Of a stretch of DNA of 64,000 nt, positions 36,030 to 45,643 are shown in pieces. A program made the translations under genes and the position numbers. The stretch covers positions 1,488,001 to 1,552,000 of the forward strand of contig NC_015673.1 of NCBI RefSeq assembly GCF_000177535.2, given 5' to 3'. The stretch comes from Corynebacterium resistens DSM 45100 (lineage in GTDB: Bacteria > Actinomycetota > Actinomycetes > Mycobacteriales > Mycobacteriaceae). The notes beneath the pieces are model-generated. The model had not been told where the DNA came from. It saw only the letters and a list, made by a program, of their open reading frames with translations, and made no database searches. Every line of letters begins with the position of its first letter. Within the stretch, counting starts at the first letter, position 1.

Positions 36030-37145
36030 CTATTCATCCTCTTCGGCGGCCAATTGACCACAAGCTGCGGCAATCTCTTGCCCCTTTGTATCACGTACAG
36101 TGCAGGGCACCCCTTGAGCCTCGACCCGGCGCACGAATTCATCTTGCACCGCCTTGGGTGAAGCATCCCACTTGGATCCGGGAGTGGGGTTAAGGGGAAT
36201 TACGTTTACGTGCACCTTCGAGCCCAGTGCTCCACGCAGCTTCTTGCCGAGTAAGTCAGCGCGCCATGGCTGGTCGTTCATATCCCTAATCAGCGCGTAT
36301 TCAATCGAGACGCGGCGTCCTGAAGTATCTGCGTAGTAGCGTGCAGCATCGAGCACTTCGTCCACCGACCAGCGGTTATTGACGGGCACGAGTTCGTCGC
36401 GCAACTCATCGTCCGGGGTATGCAGTGATACAGCGAGGCGAACGGTCATGCCTTCATCGGCTAGTTTGCGGATCGCAGGCGCCAAACCGACGGTCGAGAC
36501 CGTCACATTGCGCTGCGAAATACCGAACCCCTCTGGTGGTGGCGAGGTGATCTTCCGGATGGTATCGACAACACGCTTGTAGTTGGCAAGGGGCTCGCCC
36601 ATGCCCATGAAGACGATATTGGACAGGCGCCCTTCTCCCCCTTCGACCTCGCCATCTCGCATGGCAGCTGCCGCGTGGCGTACCTGCTCCACCATTTCCC
36701 CGACTGACAGGTTGCGATCCAGTCCGCCTTGTCCGGTCGCACAAAATGGACATGCCATGCCACAGCCCGCTTGGGAAGAAATACACAGTGTCGCCCGCCC
36801 TGGGTAGCGCATGAGTACGGATTCCAACAGCGTTCCATCAAACAAGCGCCACAGAGTCTTCCGAGTCTCCCCATCGTCTGTGTTGAGGTGGCGAAGTGGA
36901 GTCATGAGTTGTGGGAACAGGGCCTCGCGCACCGGGCCACGCTTGTTCTCTGGCAAGTCCGTCATTTCCTCTGGGTCAGCGAGTAGACGGCCATAGTATT
37001 GGCGCGCGAGCTGATCAGCACGGAACTTGGGTAGCCCCAACTCTGCGACTGCTTCCTTAACCTCTTCGCGACTCATATCCGCCAGATGAACTGGCGGCTT
37101 TCCCCTACGCGGCGCATTAAATATCAGTTTCACTGGTTCAGCCAT
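36030..37145 (-). CDS. rlmN: Dual-specificity 23S rRNA/tRNA adenine-C2 methyltransferase
   Basis: RlmN is a radical-SAM enzyme that methylates A2503 of 23S rRNA and A37 of some tRNAs. The 371-residue protein carries the CxxxCxxC cluster in [18 protein letters not shown], with [16 protein letters not shown] and the methyl-carrying cysteine near the C-terminus ([11 protein letters not shown]). The ATG at 37145 lacks a clear ribosome binding site. An AATAATAG stretch lies 8-10 nt upstream. A short divergent region (37146-37206) separates it from a LapA-like gene. Confidence 0.96.
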   Translation of the reverse strand: MAEPVKLIFNAPRRGKPPVHLADMSREEVKEAVAELGLPKFRADQLARQYYGRLLADPEEMTDLPENKRGPVREALFPQLMTPLRHLNTDDGETRKTLWRLFDGTLLESVLMRYPGRATLCISSQAGCGMACPFCATGQGGLDRNLSVGEMVEQVRHAAAAMRDGEVEGGEGRLSNIVFMGMGEPLANYKRVVDTIRKITSPPPEGFGISQRNVTVSTVGLAPAIRKLADEGMTVRLAVSLHTPDDELRDELVPVNNRWSVDEVLDAARYYADTSGRRVSIEYALIRDMNDQPWRADLLGKKLRGALGSKVHVNVIPLNPTPGSKWDASPKAVQDEFVRRVEAQGVPCTVRDTKGQEIAAACGQLAAEEDE

Positions 37146-37206
37146 GATGGGGGCTATTATTGCACGCTAGTAGCACTTCGGTCACTTTTGCAGTTGAATA
37201 GAGGTC

Positions 37207-37611
37207 ATGTCTAACCGAACCTCGCCAATGGACGAGCCTCAAAGCTACGGCTCCTACACTGAAAACGCTTACTCGAATAATCCTTATTCAGAATCAGCTG
37301 GTGCGCCTGAGCGCACTCACGCAGGCTCCACCACCGTCAACACTGTCGATAGCGATCGGGAGCGCAAAGTTAAGGGATCCGCTGCAGGCGGAACTTGGAT
37401 TGGCCTGATCATCGGTGTCCTACTACTCATTGTCCTGCTGACATTCATCCTGCAGAACCAAGAGAAGTTCGATCTTCACGTTTTTGGTTGGGTACTACAA
37501 CTTCCTATCGGTGTAGGCATGCTGCTCTCCGCCATACTCGGTGCACTGATCATGGCTTTGGTCGGTGGCGTGCGTATCTTGCAGCTTCGTCGCCAGGTAA
37601 AGCGCACTTAA
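37207..37611 (+). CDS. LapA-domain (DUF1049) membrane protein
   Basis: The 134-residue protein has a polar, Ser/Asn/Tyr-rich N-terminal 55 residues. Two membrane helices follow (about 63-82 and 97-117), with the LapA-like connection LQNQEKFDLHVFGW between them. A short basic end (RRQVKRT) follows the second helix. LapA proteins assist lipopolysaccharide assembly in Gram-negatives. In actinobacteria their role is unknown. The ATG at 37207 has AGAGG close upstream. It converges on cdsA with 28 bp between stops. Confidence 0.78.
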   Translation: MSNRTSPMDEPQSYGSYTENAYSNNPYSESAGAPERTHAGSTTVNTVDSDRERKVKGSAAGGTWIGLIIGVLLLIVLLTFILQNQEKFDLHVFGWVLQLPIGVGMLLSAILGALIMALVGGVRILQLRRQVKRT

Positions 37612-37639
37612 CGGCCTAGCAAAACCTGCTTTTCACGGA

Positions 37640-38491
37640 TTATGTTCCGCTGATCATGTTGAGAACAACCCATGTGATCATGGCAGCGGGAAGCATCCCA
37701 TCAAGGCGGTCCATCAAGCCACCATGTCCTGGCAACATCCCGGACATATCCTTAATCCCAAGGTCACGCTTAAATTGACTCTCCACCAGATCCCCAAGCG
37801 TGGCGCACACGGCTAGCCCCACGCCCAGCAGCATCCCCACCCAAAAAGGCGATTCCAGCATGAGGGTTACGGTGGCCACTCCCACCACCGTAGACAGAAT
37901 TACCGAACCCGCAAACCCCTCCCATGACTTCTTTGGGCTCACTGCCGGCGCCATGGGGTGGCTACCGAAAAATACGCCGAAGATATAGCCACCTACATCC
38001 GACGCCACGACGCACGCCATGAACGTCAAAATAAATGCAACTCCGCTGGATGTTGCGGTTTCCATTCTGGATAGCATGGCTGCGAAGGAGCCAAATAGCG
38101 GAATCCATGTGAGGACGAACACTCCAACAGCTACATCACGCACGTAGTTATGCGGGGGTGAATGCCTGCCGTGGTGGAAAAGGCGGGTGATCATCAACAG
38201 CAGCACTGAGGTGACGTATCCAGCCACCAAGCCTGTTGTACCGAAAGGCCACGAAAGCCACACCATGACCTGAGCACCCACGCTCAACACAGCAAGGCTC
38301 AGTACGTAGCCAGATTCATACAACCGCCGCCAAACCTCGTATACCGCCAGTCCCAGCGCGATTGCGACTAATGGGTACCACAGGAAAGGGTTGAGCAAAG
38401 CGCCGATGGCCAAACCGCCCAAGAGCACTCCCACGGAGATTGCTTGGGGTAGATTACGCCCAGCGCTATTCTTCGGCTTAGGTAAAGCCAC
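37640..38491 (-). CDS. cdsA: Phosphatidate cytidylyltransferase (CDP-diacylglycerol synthase)
   Basis: CdsA makes CDP-diacylglycerol from phosphatidate and CTP, feeding phosphatidylglycerol, cardiolipin and phosphatidylinositol synthesis. The 283-residue multi-spanning protein ends with the family signature VESQFKRDLGIKDMSGMLPG followed by HGGLMDRLDG, containing the metal-binding aspartates. The GTG start at 38491 is preceded by AAGGG. It is the last gene of the pyrH-frr-cdsA series, a common bacterial arrangement that links ribosome recycling and lipid synthesis. Confidence 0.95.
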   Translation of the reverse strand: MALPKPKNSAGRNLPQAISVGVLLGGLAIGALLNPFLWYPLVAIALGLAVYEVWRRLYESGYVLSLAVLSVGAQVMVWLSWPFGTTGLVAGYVTSVLLLMITRLFHHGRHSPPHNYVRDVAVGVFVLTWIPLFGSFAAMLSRMETATSSGVAFILTFMACVVASDVGGYIFGVFFGSHPMAPAVSPKKSWEGFAGSVILSTVVGVATVTLMLESPFWVGMLLGVGLAVCATLGDLVESQFKRDLGIKDMSGMLPGHGGLMDRLDGMLPAAMITWVVLNMISGT

Positions 38492-38544
38492 GGCCCTTGT
38501 CCATCCCTCTTCTCTAGTGCGGCAGCCAGATTGATCAGAGGTTT

Positions 38545-39102
38545 CTAGACCTCCATGAGTTCTTTTTCTTTGTTCTCAACGAGTGCGTCCACCTGTTCAA
38601 CGTGGTTCTGGGTAACCTTCTCCAGATCCTTCTCAGCTGCCTTTACTTCATCCTCGCCAGCTTCGCCATCTTTTTGGATCTTGCCGAGGCCCTCCATACC
38701 CTTACGGCGGATGTTGCGGATGGCAATCTTGGCATCCTCACCCTTGGACTTAGCAACCTTCACCAGGTCACGACGACGCTCCTCGGTCAGCTGCGGAACC
38801 GTCACGCGTAGTACCTGACCATCATTGGTGGGGTTTACGCCCAGATCGGAGTTACGGATAGCGTTCTCGATGTCCTGCATCGTGGAAGCCTCATAAGGCT
38901 TGATGATCAGCATGCGTGGCTCAGGAACACTGATGGTTGCCATCTGAGTAATCGGGGTCGGCACTCCGTAGTACTCGGCGATGATGCCATTGAACATGGC
39001 CGGGTTTGCACGACCGGTACGGATCGTGGTGAGTTCTTCACGGGCGTGCTCAACGGAGCTAGTCATGCGCTCTTCGGATTCAAGCAGAATGTCGTCGATC
39101 AT
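38545..39102 (-). CDS. frr: Ribosome recycling factor
   Basis: RRF with EF-G splits post-termination ribosomes. The 185-residue product has the expected length and segments: [21 protein letters not shown], split as [12 protein letters not shown] and [11 protein letters not shown], plus [26 protein letters not shown] (39115-39110) is 7 nt before the ATG at 39102 with no ribosome binding site, so a leaderless transcript from an internal promoter is likely. It sits 54 bp after pyrH and 53 bp before cdsA. Confidence 0.97.
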   Translation of the reverse strand: MIDDILLESEERMTSSVEHAREELTTIRTGRANPAMFNGIIAEYYGVPTPITQMATISVPEPRMLIIKPYEASTMQDIENAIRNSDLGVNPTNDGQVLRVTVPQLTEERRRDLVKVAKSKGEDAKIAIRNIRRKGMEGLGKIQKDGEAGEDEVKAAEKDLEKVTQNHVEQVDALVENKEKELMEV

Positions 39103-39109
39103 GATTAAA

Positions 39110-39115
39110 AATCTA
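39110..39115 (-). promoter_or_regulatory. Putative -10 of frr
   Basis: TAGATT on the minus strand, 7 nt upstream of the frr ATG. A separate promoter here would keep frr-cdsA expressed independently of pyrH. Confidence 0.5.
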
Positions 39116-39156
39116 CCAGTTTCAATTCTTGAAGTGTTTAACGGATTACCGGTGTT

Positions 39157-39897
39157 TTAACGGCTCTCGGCATCGGTGCCCACGTAAGTTCCGATGCGTT
39201 CACCGGAGACCGCACGGGCGATGTTGCCCTGGGTGAGCAGGTTGAACACCAAGATTGGCATCTTGTTGTCCATGCACAGGGAAAACGCAGTGGCATCGGC
39301 CACCTTCAGTCCCTTCTCGATTACCTCTCGCGGGGTGATGCTTTCAAAGAGCTCCGCATCTGGATTTGTGCGTGGGTCATCGCTATAAACCCCATCCACG
39401 GCCTTAGCCATAAGCAGGACGTCACAGCCGATTTCCAGCGCGCGTTGTGCAGCGGTCGTGTCGGTAGAGAAGTACGGCATGCCCATACCAGCACCGAAGA
39501 TCACCACCCGCCCCTTCTCTAGGTGACGGTCAGCCCGCAGCGGCAAGTATGGTTCTGCCACTTGGGTCATCTGAATGGCCGTCTGCACTCGGCAGTCCAC
39601 ACCCTCCTGCTCGAGGAAATCCTGCAGGGCCAGGCAATTCATTACCGTGCCAAGCATGCCCATGTAATCGGAACGGGACCGGTCGAGGCCACGCTGTTGC
39701 AACTCAGCTCCACGGAAGAAATTGCCGCCACCAATGACGACGGCTACCTCAGTGCCGTTTTTAGAAACTTCTGCGATTTGCCGTGCAACGTTTTGAACGA
39801 CATCCGGATCGATGCCAACTTTGCCCCCGCCAAACATCTCTCCCCCCAACTTCAACATCACTCGTTTGAATCCGGTCCTCTTCTCGTCAGTGCTCAC
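39157..39897 (-). CDS. pyrH: UMP kinase
   Basis: UMP kinase makes UDP from UMP and ATP, and the bacterial enzyme is allosteric. The 246-residue protein has the amino-acid-kinase motif [25 protein letters not shown] and [20 protein letters not shown]. The GTG start at 39897 ([12 protein letters not shown]) has AAGGAG. The longer frame to 39981 is rejected. An intact promoter candidate TAGACT (39962-39957, minus) lies between the gene and the IS30 element that begins at 40006, so the insertion probably leaves expression intact. Confidence 0.96.
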   Translation of the reverse strand: MSTDEKRTGFKRVMLKLGGEMFGGGKVGIDPDVVQNVARQIAEVSKNGTEVAVVIGGGNFFRGAELQQRGLDRSRSDYMGMLGTVMNCLALQDFLEQEGVDCRVQTAIQMTQVAEPYLPLRADRHLEKGRVVIFGAGMGMPYFSTDTTAAQRALEIGCDVLLMAKAVDGVYSDDPRTNPDAELFESITPREVIEKGLKVADATAFSLCMDNKMPILVFNLLTQGNIARAVSGERIGTYVGTDAESR

Positions 39898-40005
39898 GAT
39901 TCTCCTTCGATGGGGATGGTACGAGGCCGCAGGCGCGCATCGTTTGTCGGTGATCGAGTCTATCAGCGCCCATGGACACACCCAGCACTACCACTTGAGT
40001 TCAGA

Positions 40006-41701
40006 GGGTCGTTGCAACACTTTCCCTTAGGAGGGTGTTGTTGTGTCTGGGGTTGTTGGCCCGTTTCATTCGTTGTCTGAGTCGGATCGTCGTGGCTTAG
40101 TTGCCTTGGTTGGCAGTGGGCGTAGTGTCCGTTCGGCGGCTGGTGAGCTTGGTTGTCATTACGGGCATGCTTTGAATTTTTGCCATGCCTTTGGATTGCC
40201 AGTCGTGTTTAAAGCCAAACGAGTTGATCGCCGCGGCAGCCAGGCTGTCCAGCTTGTAGAGCTAGTCCGAAGCGGACTGTCGGTACGCCAAGCTGCTAAA
40301 AGATGTGGGATGCATCTTACCGCTGCGTATGCCGTAGCTACGGAAGCTGGGTGCCATATCCGGTTAAGTCAGTATGCTCGGAAAGTCCGCCAGACGCAGT
40401 TAAGAGTGGAATACCTGCGCCTTCGGCTGGCGAGCCTGCCTGGTGGTGATGCTGGCACGGCAGTAGGAATTGATCGTCGACTGCGTTTAGATTTCGAAAA
40501 AGGACTCACCAAATCCCAGGGTCGACGAGAAGAGTTCATACCCGTCGGCGAAGACGCCAGCACGTATAACAGACTTATGAAAGCGCTGCGCCAACGCCAT
40601 GATGTCATCGAATCCGGAAGGCTTGCCCCTCCCGCCTTACCTAGCGGGGTAGATCCGTATAAACGCATCAGCAATCGCTACATTTGCTTCGAAGAACGCG
40701 TCATCATCGCCGATCTTCTCCGCGAAGATGTGCCACTGCGTGAGATTGGGCGCCGTTTAGGGCGAAGTGCATCGTCAATTCAGCGTGAAGTACGCAGAAA
40801 CCACAGTGCGGAAGGCCCGTATCGTGCAGAAACAGCCCAGTTAAAGGCCTGTGCGCGGAGGTTGCGGCCGAAAATACCGAAACTACTAGCCAACAAAAGA
40901 CTATGGGACTATGTATGCGCACAATTGCGGGCACAATGGTCACCTGAGGAGATTTCTAATCGCCTGCCCATCGACTACCCCACTGATAAGGACATGCGCA
41001 TTAGTCACGAAACGATTTATGACGCCTTTTACCTGCAGGCCAAAGGAAGACTCAAAGACCTTGGCCTGGACTTGCCGACCGGTAGAAAGAAACGCAAGAA
41101 ACGCCAAACCCGCTCCAGCACACCTGCCCAGCAACGCTTCGTCGACGACATGATCCTCATAGACGACCGGCCAGATGAGGTAAGTGAACGTATTTTGCCA
41201 GGCCACTGGGAAGGCGACCTCATCCTCGGTAAAAACAACCAATCAGCGGTAATCACGCTAGTAGAACGCGTCAGCCGATTTGTTGTCCTTGGCCACTTAC
41301 CGGGAAGGCATACCAGCAAAGAAGTATTCACAGCCCTGCACAAGGCAGTTACAGGAATCGATAAAGCTATCTGGTCATCAATTACCTGGGACCAAGGAAG
41401 CGAAATGGCTGGTCATAAAGCTTTTACCATGGCCACTGACATTCCCATCTACTTCTGCCATCCAGGATCACCATGGGAACGCGGCAGCAACGAAAACACC
41501 AACGGCAGGCTCAGAAGAAACCTTCCCAAAAACAGCGACCTGTCCATCTACAGCGCCGAGGACCTAGAAATGATCGCCAACATTCACAACCACAAACCAC
41601 GCAAAGCACTCAACTGGCGCACCCCAGCCGAAGTCATGACCAACGCCCTCACACAAACCGGTAGCATCAAACCAAACTAACCATCATCGTTGCAACGACC
41701 C
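40006..41701 (+). mobile_element. IS30-family insertion sequence between pyrH and tsf
   Basis: The 1,696-bp element is bounded by the inverted repeats GGGTCGTTGCAAC (40006-40018) and GTTGCAACGACCC (41689-41701). These match exactly over 13 bp and include the palindrome GTTGCAAC. It encodes one intact transposase. No unambiguous target duplication is visible: AGA occurs next to both ends, but offset by two bases on the right. The element lies just beyond the tsf terminator and about 108 bp before pyrH. The terminal limits are therefore good to within a few bases. Confidence 0.85.
40043..41680 (+). CDS. IS30-family transposase, long form
   Basis: The 545-residue protein has a complete DDE catalytic triad: Asp392 (GHWEGDLI), Asp450 (TWDQGSE) and Glu484 (SNENTNGRLR). 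There are 33 residues between the last two, the canonical DD(33)E spacing. An IS30-type helix-turn-helix lies at about 230-270 (EIGRRLGRSASSIQREVRRN). The first 200 residues contain two further helix-turn-helix-like stretches (SVRSAAGELGCHYGHAL, SVRQAAKRCGMHLTAAY). This makes the protein longer than the usual 330-400 residues. The GTG start has AGGAGG 8 nt upstream. It looks functional. Confidence 0.93.
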   Translation: MSGVVGPFHSLSESDRRGLVALVGSGRSVRSAAGELGCHYGHALNFCHAFGLPVVFKAKRVDRRGSQAVQLVELVRSGLSVRQAAKRCGMHLTAAYAVATEAGCHIRLSQYARKVRQTQLRVEYLRLRLASLPGGDAGTAVGIDRRLRLDFEKGLTKSQGRREEFIPVGEDASTYNRLMKALRQRHDVIESGRLAPPALPSGVDPYKRISNRYICFEERVIIADLLREDVPLREIGRRLGRSASSIQREVRRNHSAEGPYRAETAQLKACARRLRPKIPKLLANKRLWDYVCAQLRAQWSPEEISNRLPIDYPTDKDMRISHETIYDAFYLQAKGRLKDLGLDLPTGRKKRKKRQTRSSTPAQQRFVDDMILIDDRPDEVSERILPGHWEGDLILGKNNQSAVITLVERVSRFVVLGHLPGRHTSKEVFTALHKAVTGIDKAIWSSITWDQGSEMAGHKAFTMATDIPIYFCHPGSPWERGSNENTNGRLRRNLPKNSDLSIYSAEDLEMIANIHNHKPRKALNWRTPAEVMTNALTQTGSIKPN

Positions 41702-41723
41702 CTAGAATCCGCCCCAACCCAAC

Positions 41724-41774
41724 ATAAACAAAACGCCCAGCTGAGGAACCCTAAATGGGCACCCCGCTGGGCGT
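41724..41774 (-). terminator. Terminator of rpsB-tsf
   Basis: Minus strand: ACGCCCAGC (41774-41766) pairs perfectly with GCTGGGCGT (41741-41733), followed by TTTTGTTT. It lies 27 nt after the tsf stop codon and immediately before the IS30 right end. Confidence 0.88.
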
Positions 41775-41800
41775 CTTAAAAAGTTAAGCGCTGTTGGGCC

Positions 41801-42619
41801 TTAAGCCTGGCCAACCTCGAAGCGCTCGAAGCCAGTCAAGGTCACGCCGGCCTCATCCATGACCTGCTTAACGGTCTTCTTGGACTCGGTGACGGACGGC
41901 TGATCCAGCAAGCAAACATCCTTGAAGTAGCCCTTCAGGCGACCCTCGATGATGTTTGGCAGAGCCTTCTCTGGCTTGCCCTCCTCACGAGCGGTAGCCT
42001 CAGCGATCTCGCGCTCCTTAGCAACGATATCGGCCGGAACCTCATCGGAGTTCAGGTACTTAGCCTTCAGAGCAGCGACCTGCATTGCAGCGGCGCGGGC
42101 TGCATCGGCGCCATCGCCTTCGTAGGTAACCAGAACGCCAACTGCTGGTGGCAGATCAGCGGAACGGTGGTGCAGGTAGACAGCAACCTTGTCGCCTTCG
42201 ACGGTGACAGCGCGCTTCAGCTCCAGCTTCTCACCGATCTTGGCGGACAGCTCCTGCAGAGCCTCGGCAGCAGTCTTGCCGTCGACCTGAACAGCTTCCA
42301 GCTCCTCGCGAGAGTTAGCCTTAGCCTCAGCAGCGGCATCGGCAACCTTGTTAGCGAATTCGATGAACTCGCCGTTCTTAGCCACGAAGTCGGTCTCAGC
42401 GTTGACCTCGATCATGGTATTGCCGGAAACAGCAATCAGGCCCTCGGAAGCGGAGCGCTCAGCACGCTTGCCCACGTCCTTAGCACCCTTGATGCGCAGA
42501 ATCTCGATAGCCTTGTCGAAATCGCCAGAAGCCTCCTCAAGAGCCTTCTTGCAGTCCATCATGCCGGAACCGGTGATTTCGCGGAGCTTCTTAACATCTG
42601 CAGCGGTGTAGTTCGCCAT
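41801..42619 (-). CDS. tsf: Translation elongation factor Ts
   Basis: EF-Ts exchanges GDP for GTP on EF-Tu. The 272-residue product has the N-terminal UBA-like [20 protein letters not shown] and the core [19 protein letters not shown]. The ATG at 42619 has GGAGGAT upstream. It is 163 nt downstream of rpsB in the usual rpsB-tsf operon. The space between (42620-42782) shows no gene. The C-terminal [18 protein letters not shown] is typical of the family. Confidence 0.98.
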   Translation of the reverse strand: MANYTAADVKKLREITGSGMMDCKKALEEASGDFDKAIEILRIKGAKDVGKRAERSASEGLIAVSGNTMIEVNAETDFVAKNGEFIEFANKVADAAAEAKANSREELEAVQVDGKTAAEALQELSAKIGEKLELKRAVTVEGDKVAVYLHHRSADLPPAVGVLVTYEGDGADAARAAAMQVAALKAKYLNSDEVPADIVAKEREIAEATAREEGKPEKALPNIIEGRLKGYFKDVCLLDQPSVTESKKTVKQVMDEAGVTLTGFERFEVGQA

Positions 42620-42782
42620 TTTGGGCGATCCTCCTTCGGGTGGAAGTTTATTGTGCGTTTGTCATCATATGCGACTGGTACACAGCCTAGGTGACAATAA
42701 ACGCCCACGCCCGTTCAACACGGGCACTCGTGTTCGCTAACGGGGTGGGCGCAGGGGTGCGTAGAAGAACTACGCAGGGCGC

Positions 42783-43577
42783 TTAAGCCTCAGCTTCTTC
42801 GGCCTTCTCTTCGGTCTTGGCCTCAGGCTCAGCCTCGGCTGCTGGGGCGTCACCAGCTGCTTCCTTGGCAGCTGCCTCTTGACGCTCAGCGCGGGCCTTA
42901 CGGCCGTCCTCAACTGCGGAGGAGATGACGCGGGTCAGCAGTGCAGCGGAACCAATGGAATCGTCGTTGCCTGGGATTGGGAAATCCACGACATCTGGAT
43001 CACAGTTGGTGTCCAGGATCGCAACAACTGGGATACGCAGCTTCTGAGCCTCAGAAACAGCGATGTGCTCCTTGTTGGTGTCTACAATCCACAGAGCGGA
43101 AGGAACCTTGGTCATGTCGGCGATACCACCGAGGACACGCTCAAGCTTGTTGCGCTCGCGGGTCAGCATGAGAACTTCCTTCTTGGTGCGGCCCTTGTAG
43201 CCGTCCTCAGCCGCATCCATTGCCTGCAGCTCCTTGAGGCGGTGCAAGCGCTTAGCCACGGTCTGGAAGTTGGTCAGCATACCGCCGAGCCAGCGGTGGT
43301 TGACGTATGGCATACCAACGCGCTCAGCCTCGGTAGCAACTGCTTCCTGGGCCTGCTTCTTGGTGCCGACGTACAGGATGTTGCCGCCGTGGGCAACGGT
43401 CTCCTTGACGAACTCGTAAGCCTCGTCGATGAAGGTCAGGGTTTGCTGCAGGTCGATGATGTAGATGCCGTTGCGGTCGGTGAAGATGAAGCGCTTCATC
43501 TTCGGGTTCCAACGGCGGGTCTGGTGACCGAAGTGGACACCAGCATCGAGCAGCTCGCGCATAGTAACAACAGCCAT
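42783..43577 (-). CDS. rpsB: 30S ribosomal protein S2
   Basis: The 264-residue S2 has [46 protein letters not shown] and [15 protein letters not shown]-terminal tail of about 35 residues is rich in Ala and Glu, as in other corynebacteria. ATG 43577 is the only start that gives the conserved N-terminus. No ribosome binding site is visible before it. The 518 bp upstream (43578-44095) holds promoter and leader signals but no gene. tsf follows. Confidence 0.98.
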   Translation of the reverse strand: MAVVTMRELLDAGVHFGHQTRRWNPKMKRFIFTDRNGIYIIDLQQTLTFIDEAYEFVKETVAHGGNILYVGTKKQAQEAVATEAERVGMPYVNHRWLGGMLTNFQTVAKRLHRLKELQAMDAAEDGYKGRTKKEVLMLTRERNKLERVLGGIADMTKVPSALWIVDTNKEHIAVSEAQKLRIPVVAILDTNCDPDVVDFPIPGNDDSIGSAALLTRVISSAVEDGRKARAERQEAAAKEAAGDAPAAEAEPEAKTEEKAEEAEA

Positions 43578-43735
43578 AGTGTTACAGGGACGGATCTTCT
43601 TGCTCTTATTCACTCCGACCAGTTGATCTGGTTCGCAGTGAGCCGCCCCTTCCTCGCTTTCGAAAGTTTAGGGTTTGACGGTTTTCCTACGAAGCACTCG
43701 CCACGGATTCTACCCCGAGACTTGTACCTCGTCCT
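43578..43735 (-). promoter_or_regulatory. rpsB leader with hairpin and candidate -10
   Basis: On the minus strand TAGAAT (43712-43707) is a candidate -10 about 130 nt before rpsB. The implied leader contains a hairpin ACCAG-ATCAA-CTGGT (43632-43618) 41 nt upstream of the start. Ribosomal protein genes are often autoregulated through such leaders, but I recognise no named motif. The rest of the gap, 43736-44095, shows nothing gene-like. Confidence 0.35.
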
Positions 43736-44095
43736 GGCAGATATCCCCGGTATAGCTGTGGCCAGCCTTGACACCCACACTTTCTTTTAGGTGCGGGACC
43801 GTAGCAGGTTGAGCCGTGATAATTCGGGGTGCGAACATCTACGCGTAGTCAGCATCCCAGCGTTCGAACAACACCATTCGCATTGGTGCCGGTCACTGCA
43901 ACAATCGGCTCCAGTGGATCGACGCCAGACATACTGCGGTGCCCACCTTACCGCGTTCGCCACGTATGCGACAAGTCCGCGCGCCGCAATCCCTTCTCCG
44001 GTCCTCTGTGGACGAATCTCACCTTTTCCACAGGCTTTGGCGACGTGTCCCAATGGCTCTTTCTCTTTTCGACGCCACCTTGCACGATTGAAGCC

Positions 44096-44746
44096 ATGAT
44101 CACCAAGTTTGGCGCAATATTGGCCACATTGTTGCTATGCGTAGGAATCTGGACCACGGCCACTTCCCCGGCGCTGACCACCGTGGAACCCCACACACCA
44201 GCCCGAGTTCATCGACTGCCGGTCGCTACCATTCCCCCAAACACGGATCCTGCGCCTTACGTACTCCGGCCAGCCGAGATTCCAAACGAGAATTGGAAGA
44301 AGGGGCATCGTGGCGTCGATATAAAGGCACAGCCGGGTGACGTGGTTGTAGCGAGCGCAGCGGGAACCATCGCTTTCGCCGGAGTGGTGGCTGGAACACC
44401 GACGGTTAGCGTGGATCACCGCAGCCGGGTGCGCACGACATATGAGCCCGTCGTGGCAAAAGTACGGGTAGGGCAAAAGGTGCGGCGGGGAGACCCTATA
44501 GGTGTGCTGGTGGATGCATCCCGATTACCTTCAACTGCCCGGCGCGATCCGGGACTTTCCTGGGGCGCGAAAATTCCACAGGGGTTCAGCCGAAAGGGCC
44601 GGACACAGTGGCGTTATATTGATCCACTACAGCTGGTCGGTGCAGTGGTGGTGAGACTTATTCCTCTGGGTGCTGGGGCGAGCGCTGGGTCGGCCTCCGG
44701 ATTGGTTGCTGGGCTGGGGACTCCGCGCGAGGGTGCGCTTGATTGA
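44096..44746 (+). CDS. M23-fold exported protein with degraded metal site
   Basis: The 216-residue product has a signal peptide (MITKFGAILATLLLCVGIWT) and a LytM/M23 beta domain. GHRGVDIKAQPGDVVVASAA keeps the first His and Asp ligands, followed by GTIAFAGVVAGTPTVSVDH. Mycobacterial homologues next to rpsB end with a CLHWG segment. Here the equivalent reads GLSWG, losing the histidine, so the zinc site is probably incomplete and the domain non-catalytic. The ATG at 44096 has no clear ribosome binding site. The last 89 nt overlap the xerC 3' end on the opposite strand. Confidence 0.82.
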   Translation: MITKFGAILATLLLCVGIWTTATSPALTTVEPHTPARVHRLPVATIPPNTDPAPYVLRPAEIPNENWKKGHRGVDIKAQPGDVVVASAAGTIAFAGVVAGTPTVSVDHRSRVRTTYEPVVAKVRVGQKVRRGDPIGVLVDASRLPSTARRDPGLSWGAKIPQGFSRKGRTQWRYIDPLQLVGAVVVRLIPLGAGASAGSASGLVAGLGTPREGALD

Positions 44747-45635
44747 ATACGGCCTTGAGCCTCTCCGTACCAACGTGGGTGTAGATCTGTGTTGTCTGCA
44801 TACTCGCGTGTCCCAGCATTTCCTGAACAACACGCAAATCCGCTCCTCCTTCGAGGATGGCAGTGGCTGCCGAGTGCCGAAAACCGTGCGGGGACATTCG
44901 CGGTGCTCCCGCTGCATCAGTAAGTTCATTGATTACAGACCGGACTTGGCGTTGGTTGATGCGCCCTCCGCGCGCACCGAGGAAGAGCGCAGCCACGCCT
45001 TGCCCATTGGCTGGGTTGAGCACTTCTTTCCGGCGAGAGATCCATGCCTCCACTGCAGTGCGTGCCGTTGGCCCAAACGGAACTACACGCTGCTTGTTGC
45101 CTTTGCCAACCACACGAACCACGTTGTGGGTGAAGTCAACGTCATCTATGTCAGTGCCGGTCAATTCAGCCACGCGCATCCCGGTGGCGAATAGAAGTTC
45201 GGCCATCGCCCAATCGCGCGTGGCTAATGGATCTTCATTGTTGATGCGGGCGTGATCGCGGGCGCGATCCAAAACCGCCGTGGCTTGCTCAGTGCGCAGA
45301 ACTCGAGGCAGCGAGCGATCAAGTTTAGGCGCACGCAATGCCGCCACGGGATTGGCTTCCACCCAGCCCTTGTGTGCAAGGAAAGAACCGAACCCCTTCA
45401 AACTGGAGACCATCCGAGCCATGCTAGATCGGCTATGCCCAGCGTCGAGTGCCCAACCCAATACATCGCGGGCATGTTCTAGGGTGAACTCGTCCACGGA
45501 GTCTAAGCCTTCGAGCGCGGCTTTCAAATCTTTGCGATAAGCCGTAATGGTGTTTTCGGAACGGCCCACCACGAACTGGAGATGCTCTTCATATTCCTCA
45601 AGAGCACGGCTAAGCGAGGGTGGGGTGGACGTCAT
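44658..45635 (-). CDS. xerC: Tyrosine recombinase XerC
   Basis: XerC with XerD resolves chromosome dimers at dif. All catalytic residues are visible: Arg in TGMRVAELTG, Lys in GKGNKQRVV, HxxR in SPHGFRHSAAT, His in LGHASMQTT and Tyr in TQIYTHVG. The length, 325 residues, includes a C-terminal tail of about 25 residues (Pro/Arg/Gln-rich, PIRRPTQRSPQHPEE) beyond the usual end. This tail is what overlaps the M23-like gene. TAGAAT (45649-45644) is 8 nt before ATG 45635, with no ribosome binding site, again suggesting leaderless mRNA. Confidence 0.94.
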   Translation of the reverse strand: MTSTPPSLSRALEEYEEHLQFVVGRSENTITAYRKDLKAALEGLDSVDEFTLEHARDVLGWALDAGHSRSSMARMVSSLKGFGSFLAHKGWVEANPVAALRAPKLDRSLPRVLRTEQATAVLDRARDHARINNEDPLATRDWAMAELLFATGMRVAELTGTDIDDVDFTHNVVRVVGKGNKQRVVPFGPTARTAVEAWISRRKEVLNPANGQGVAALFLGARGGRINQRQVRSVINELTDAAGAPRMSPHGFRHSAATAILEGGADLRVVQEMLGHASMQTTQIYTHVGTERLKAVFNQAHPRAESPAQQPIRRPTQRSPQHPEE

Positions 45636-45643
45636 AGATCCCG

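Noticed and set aside
40000..41706. A target-site duplication of the IS30 element
   Set aside because: No exact 2-3 bp direct repeat abuts both ends. AGA occurs at both sides but is offset by two bases on the right, so I do not claim it.
43829..44095. Upstream extension of the M23-like protein by 89 codons
   Set aside because: The extension would place the signal peptide in the middle of the protein and its sequence is not protein-like.
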